DNA of 18,737 nucleotides from CAZWSE01 sp964636575 (GTDB lineage: Bacteria; Pseudomonadota; Alphaproteobacteria; Rhodobacterales; Rhodobacteraceae). Shown here piece after piece: positions 15,482 through 18,737 of the stretch; position 1 is the first letter of the stretch, and each line of letters starts with the position of its first letter. The position numbers and the translations under genes were made by a program. The notes under the pieces were generated by a model that saw only the letters and a list, made by a program, of their open reading frames with translations, did not search any database and was not told the origin of the DNA. The DNA lies in NCBI GenBank assembly GCA_964636575.1, contig CAZWSE010000066.1, forward strand, positions 1 through 18,737. Direction: 5' to 3'.

Positions 15482-17017
15482 ATGCAGTCCGGGCGCACAT
15501 TTTGGGACAAAATCGCGGAACTTCCGCTGTTTTTGCTCATCTGCGGGGTCTTTGCATTGTCCATGTATGTGCCCGCCGTCGTGGCACGGGTGGCAGACCA
15601 AGATCACATTGCACGCACTTTCTTCTATGCAGGCACGCTCGGCCTGATCGTGGTCATTCTGATCTCCATCGCGGTCAACGGACGGCGGTTCAACGACAGT
15701 GCGCTCACGCCATTGGTGTCGCTATTTGCCTGCTTTGCAGTGCTGCCCTTCGGGCTGGCAGTCCCGTTCTTTGAAGGGGTGCAAACGACGTCTTTCATGA
15801 ACGCCTATTTTGAAATGACCAGCGCGATCACTACGACAGGGGCCACAATCTTCGATGACCCTGAAAGGCTGGCCTCATCCTTGCACCTGTGGCGGGCGCA
15901 GGTCGGCTGGCTCGGCGGGTTGATCATGTGGATCGCGGCCTCTGCTATTCTGGCCCCTTTGAACTTGGGCGGGTTTGAAATCACCACCCAAGCCGAACCG
16001 GGGCAGCTCGATAGCAGATTGTCCCAGATCGTACGGGCAGACCCGCGCAAACGGCTGTTTAGAACGGTGATGGTGATGCTGCCAATCTATTCGGTGCTGA
16101 CCATCAGCCTATGGGTTCTGCTGTTCATCGCAGGCGACACACCACTGGTCGCGCTTTGTCATGCGATGGCGATTATGGCGACCTCTGGCATCTCGCCCGT
16201 CGGTGGGCTGGCCGAGGCCGGATCAAGCTGGATCGGGGAAGCTATGATGCTGTTTTTCCTCGTCTTTGCAGTGTCTCGACTGACCTTTGCCAATGACATT
16301 GCCTCTGACACAGGACGGGTCCTACGCCGCGATCCGGAATTCAAAATCGGATTGATCATCGCAGTGATGGTGCCCTTAGTCTTGTTCTCAAGACACTGGA
16401 TCGGCGCATGGGACTTTGAGCAATCAGACAGCTTGATCGGCGGGTTAGAGGCCTATTGGGGCACACTTTTCACAGTGATGTCCTTCCTGACAACAACCGG
16501 CTTTGAAAGCACCAGTTGGGACGAAGCACAGGCATGGTCGGGGCTTGGAACACCGGGCATGGTGCTGATGGGGCTGGCCTTGATCGGTGGCGGTGTGGCC
16601 ACAACCGCTGGCGGGGTCAAACTTCTACGGGTCTTCGCGCTTTACCAAAACGGACGGCGGGAAATGGAGCGGCTGGTACACCCTTCATCTGTATCTGGGT
16701 CCAAGGAACTCGGCGGTCGGGTCCATCGCCAAGGCGCTTTTTCGGCATGGATCTTTTTCATGATGTTCGCGGTCACGCTTGCCTTCATCACGGTGTTGCT
16801 GGCCTTTATGGGGGTCAGCTTTGAAGATGCGATTGTTTTGGGGGTCTCAATGCTGACCACAACAGGCCCGTTAACCCAAGTCGCAGGTGAAGTGCCGATT
16901 GTACTGGCCGAGCTTTCGGGGGCTACAAAAGTGGTCCTCTGTGCCGCTATGGTCGTGGGGAGGTTGGAAACACTGGCGATTATCGCAATGATCAGCCCAG
17001 AATTGTGGCGAAATTGA
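15482..17017 (+). CDS. trkH: Trk K+ uptake membrane subunit TrkH
   Basis: This 511-residue inner-membrane protein forms the ion pathway for K+ uptake. All four selectivity-filter loops of the Trk/Ktr fold are visible: ITTTGATIF (116-), MATSGISPVGG (232-), FLTTTGFES (335-) and MLTTTGPLT (457-), each after a membrane-pore-membrane repeat. The central filter glycines (G120, G236, G340, G462) are all present, so the channel looks intact. The ATG lies 3 bp after the trkA stop with no clear Shine-Dalgarno, suggesting translation coupled to trkA. No hairpin terminator is seen before hfq. Confidence 0.95.
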   Translation: MQSGRTFWDKIAELPLFLLICGVFALSMYVPAVVARVADQDHIARTFFYAGTLGLIVVILISIAVNGRRFNDSALTPLVSLFACFAVLPFGLAVPFFEGVQTTSFMNAYFEMTSAITTTGATIFDDPERLASSLHLWRAQVGWLGGLIMWIAASAILAPLNLGGFEITTQAEPGQLDSRLSQIVRADPRKRLFRTVMVMLPIYSVLTISLWVLLFIAGDTPLVALCHAMAIMATSGISPVGGLAEAGSSWIGEAMMLFFLVFAVSRLTFANDIASDTGRVLRRDPEFKIGLIIAVMVPLVLFSRHWIGAWDFEQSDSLIGGLEAYWGTLFTVMSFLTTTGFESTSWDEAQAWSGLGTPGMVLMGLALIGGGVATTAGGVKLLRVFALYQNGRREMERLVHPSSVSGSKELGGRVHRQGAFSAWIFFMMFAVTLAFITVLLAFMGVSFEDAIVLGVSMLTTTGPLTQVAGEVPIVLAELSGATKVVLCAAMVVGRLETLAIIAMISPELWRN

Positions 17018-17029
17018 ACCGTTTTTACT

Positions 17030-17064
17030 TTGTGACAAGGCACTTAAGCATTTTAGACTAGAAT
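17030..17064 (+). promoter_or_regulatory. Candidate promoter for hfq-hflX
   Basis: In the 129-bp trkH-hfq gap, TTGTGA (17030-17035) and TAGACT (17054-17059) lie 18 bp apart; an overlapping TAGAAT (17059-17064) is a better -10 but lacks a spaced -35. The gap is AT-rich relative to its flanks, consistent with a promoter region. Confidence 0.3.
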
Positions 17065-17146
17065 CTTGAGAAACGTCATTTCATAAGTACGCCAAGAAAC
17101 GCGGGGGCACATCCGCTGCGCAACAATAAAAAAGGTATAAAGCGTA

Positions 17147-17386
17147 ATGGCTTCGGATAGACAAAACCTTCAAGACGCATTCCTTAATCACGTCCGCAAA
17201 ACCAAAGTTCCGGTGACAATCTTCTTGATCAACGGGGTAAAACTGCAAGGCGTCATCACTTGGTTTGACAACTTCTGCGTGTTGCTGCGCCGCGATGGCC
17301 AGTCTCAGCTGGTCTATAAGCACGCGATTTCGACAATCATGCCGTCCCAGCCGATCAGCCTTTATGAGGGCGAAGACGCCGAGTGA
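17147..17386 (+). CDS. hfq: RNA chaperone Hfq
   Basis: Hfq is a hexameric Sm-like protein that pairs small RNAs with mRNAs. The 79-residue product has the Sm1 core ([27 protein letters not shown]) and the Sm2 motif with Y57-K58-H59 in [11 protein letters not shown]9 and F43 match uridine-binding positions of the proximal face. The C-terminal tail is short, as usual for alphaproteobacteria, compared with 102 residues in E. coli. AAGG lies about 11 nt before the ATG, longer than ideal. The stop overlaps the hflX start, matching the conserved hfq-hflX pair. In Rhodobacter, Hfq influences nitrogen fixation gene expression, which is interesting beside ntrBC. Confidence 0.97.
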
Positions 17387-18657
17387 TGGATCACGCACCT
17401 GTTGTCACACGGGCGTGGGTGCTCCATCCTGATATCAAATCCGACCGCAACAGACGCAACGCTGCCGATGCGCTTTCTGAAGCCGTATCGCTGGCCGAAG
17501 CGCTGCCTGATCTCGAAGTGGTCAACGCAGATGTCGTGCCTCTGCCCAAACCTCATGCCTCCGCTTTGTTCGGATCAGGCAAGATCGAAGAACTCGCAGC
17601 ACAGTTCAAAGCCGCCGAGATCGATCTGGTCCTCATCGATGGCCCCGTCACCCCCGTCCAACAGCGCAACCTTGAGAAAAAGTGGAAGGTCAAACTGCTG
17701 GATCGGACCAGCCTGATCTTGGAAATTTTCAGCGACCGCGCCGCCACCCGCGAAGGGGTGCTACAGGTCGAAATGGCGGCTCTCACATACCAACGCACAC
17801 GGCTGGTACGGGCCTGGACCCACCTAGAACGGCAACGCGGCGGGCTTGGCTTCGTCGGCGGTCCCGGTGAAACCCAGATCGAGGCTGACCGCCGCGCCAT
17901 CGACGAACAATTGCTCAGCCTCAAACGGCAGCTCGAAAAGGTCGTCAAAACCCGCACTCTGCACAGGGCAGCACGGGCCAAAGTGCCTTATCCGATCGTC
18001 GCACTTGTGGGCTATACAAACGCAGGCAAATCCACACTCTTCAACCGGCTCACAGGGGCCGAAGTCATGGCCAAGGACATGCTCTTTGCAACGCTCGATC
18101 CAACCATGCGATCATTGGAACTTGAGGACGGGCCGGAGATCATCCTCTCCGACACCGTGGGCTTCATCAGCGATCTGCCGACACAGCTTGTCGCCGCCTT
18201 CCGCGCGACCCTCGAAGAGGTACTTGCCGCAGACGTCATCTGCCATGTCCGCGATATCTCCCACCCGGAGACGGAAAACCAGGCGGCAGATGTGCGCACA
18301 ATCCTAGGCGATCTCGGCGTGGATGACAGCCGGCCCGTGATCGAGGTCTGGAACAAGGTCGACCTCCTTGATCCCGCCGACGCAGAAGCGATGGCACAGC
18401 GCGCCAGCAGAGATGAAGACATCATTGCGGTTTCAGCGCTCACCGGACGGGGTTTGGAAGACTTCCAAAAACGGGTCACAACCCTGCTGGAAGGGGAGCT
18501 AACAACAGAAACCCTCACCCTGCCATTTGCGGCAGGCAAGGCACGGGCATGGCTGTTCGATCAAGACGTTGTGCAATCCGAAAGCCAAACCGACACAGGG
18601 TTCGAAATCACCGTGAAATGGACAACCAAGCAGGCCGCACAATACGTGAAACTCTAA
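17386..18657 (+). CDS. hflX: GTPase HflX
   Basis: HflX is a ribosome-associated GTPase that splits or rescues stalled ribosomes under stress. The 423-residue protein has the N-terminal HflX domain (ALFGSGKIEEL; DGPVTPVQQRNLEKKWKVKL; LDRTSLILEIFSDRA), the coiled linker containing RGGLGFVGGPGETQIEADRR, then the G domain with G1 GYTNAGKS (209-216), G3 DTVGF (256-260), G4 NKVD (323-326) and G5 SALTG. The start is ATG 17386, overlapping the hfq stop by one base (TGATG); an in-frame GTG at 17383 is an alternative giving one more residue. Length is typical. It should be co-translated with hfq. Confidence 0.95.
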   Translation: MDHAPVVTRAWVLHPDIKSDRNRRNAADALSEAVSLAEALPDLEVVNADVVPLPKPHASALFGSGKIEELAAQFKAAEIDLVLIDGPVTPVQQRNLEKKWKVKLLDRTSLILEIFSDRAATREGVLQVEMAALTYQRTRLVRAWTHLERQRGGLGFVGGPGETQIEADRRAIDEQLLSLKRQLEKVVKTRTLHRAARAKVPYPIVALVGYTNAGKSTLFNRLTGAEVMAKDMLFATLDPTMRSLELEDGPEIILSDTVGFISDLPTQLVAAFRATLEEVLAADVICHVRDISHPETENQAADVRTILGDLGVDDSRPVIEVWNKVDLLDPADAEAMAQRASRDEDIIAVSALTGRGLEDFQKRVTTLLEGELTTETLTLPFAAGKARAWLFDQDVVQSESQTDTGFEITVKWTTKQAAQYVKL

Positions 18658-18667
18658 CGCCAGCCCC

Positions 18668-18703
18668 ACTTTCTTCTTGGTCCAAATACCTCCGCCGGAG
18701 GCC
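18668..18703. repeat. Possible Rhodobacterales intergenic repeat with short hairpin
   Basis: Downstream of hflX, a pyrimidine-rich run and the phrase TTGGTCCAAATACCTCCGCC lead into CCTCC-GCC-GGAGG (18689-18701), a 5-bp stem with a 3-nt loop. I recall closely similar AAATACCTCCGCCGGAGG elements after many roseobacter genes, but cannot confirm copy number here; there is only one copy in this window. Confidence 0.4.
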
Positions 18704-18716
18704 CAAAAAATGGTAC

Positions 18717-18732
18717 GTGGCCGTCAGGCCAC
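18717..18732. terminator. Hairpin downstream of hflX
   Basis: GTGGCC (18717-18722) pairs with GGCCAC (18727-18732) around a GTCA tetraloop, 60 bp after the hflX stop. The window ends 5 bp later, so a following U-run cannot be judged. On the minus strand the stem is followed by TACCATTTTTT, a good U-tract, so it may instead terminate a gene coming from the right. Confidence 0.5.
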
Positions 18733-18737
18733 CCCTT

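Noticed and set aside
1..18737. A new defence system, CRISPR array, prophage or insertion sequence
   Set aside because: No spaced repeats, transposase, integrase, nuclease or other anti-phage domains are seen; nearly all the window is conserved core genes.

Overview
The window looks like a chromosomal core-gene segment from an alphaproteobacterium of the order Rhodobacterales, most likely the marine roseobacter group. Three things point there. The order dusB(nifR3)-ntrB-ntrC-ntrY-ntrX-trkA-trkH-hfq-hflX is the layout I know from that group. IspD and IspF are fused, as is usual in alphaproteobacteria. NtrC lacks the sigma-54 contact loop, the known peculiarity of Rhodobacter capsulatus NtrC. 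The species cannot be named from sequence reading alone.

Layout. Positions 1-318 hold the 3' end of a Coq10/RatA-type START-domain gene, overlapped by an MmgE/PrpD-family gene (311-1597). These converge on a minus-strand block: ispDF (5070-3934), pgpA and cinA/pncC, joined by 4-bp ATGA overlaps, followed 166 bp later by an ammonium transporter gene (2800-1616). A 181-bp divergent intergenic region (5071-5251) separates ispDF from the plus-strand dusB-ntrB-ntrC group. ntrY-ntrX follow after 99 bp. A 12-bp-stem hairpin then separates ntrX from a small minus-strand pair: a small predicted lipoprotein gene, then a gene for a tandem-duplicated SnoaL/NTF2-like protein. The plus strand resumes with trkA-trkH and then hfq-hflX. 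The window ends in two small hairpins.

How the genes fit together. The centre is a nitrogen-control locus with two complete two-component systems, soluble NtrB/NtrC and membrane-bound NtrY/NtrX, and an ammonium channel nearby. Both response regulators keep the AAA+ Walker motifs but have lost the GAFTGA loop that contacts sigma-54. They therefore probably act by a different route, sigma-70-dependent activation or repression. The remaining genes are housekeeping: isoprenoid precursor synthesis, phosphatidylglycerol synthesis, NMN salvage, tRNA dihydrouridine, K+ uptake, the RNA chaperone Hfq and the ribosome-associated GTPase HflX.

I saw no tRNA, rRNA, CRISPR array, insertion sequence, phage gene or new defence system. 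The longest stretch without a gene is 181 bp. The items most worth a second look are the loss of GAFTGA in both regulators, the paired repeats upstream of amt, the palindrome between ispDF and dusB, and the uncharacterised lipoprotein/SnoaL pair.
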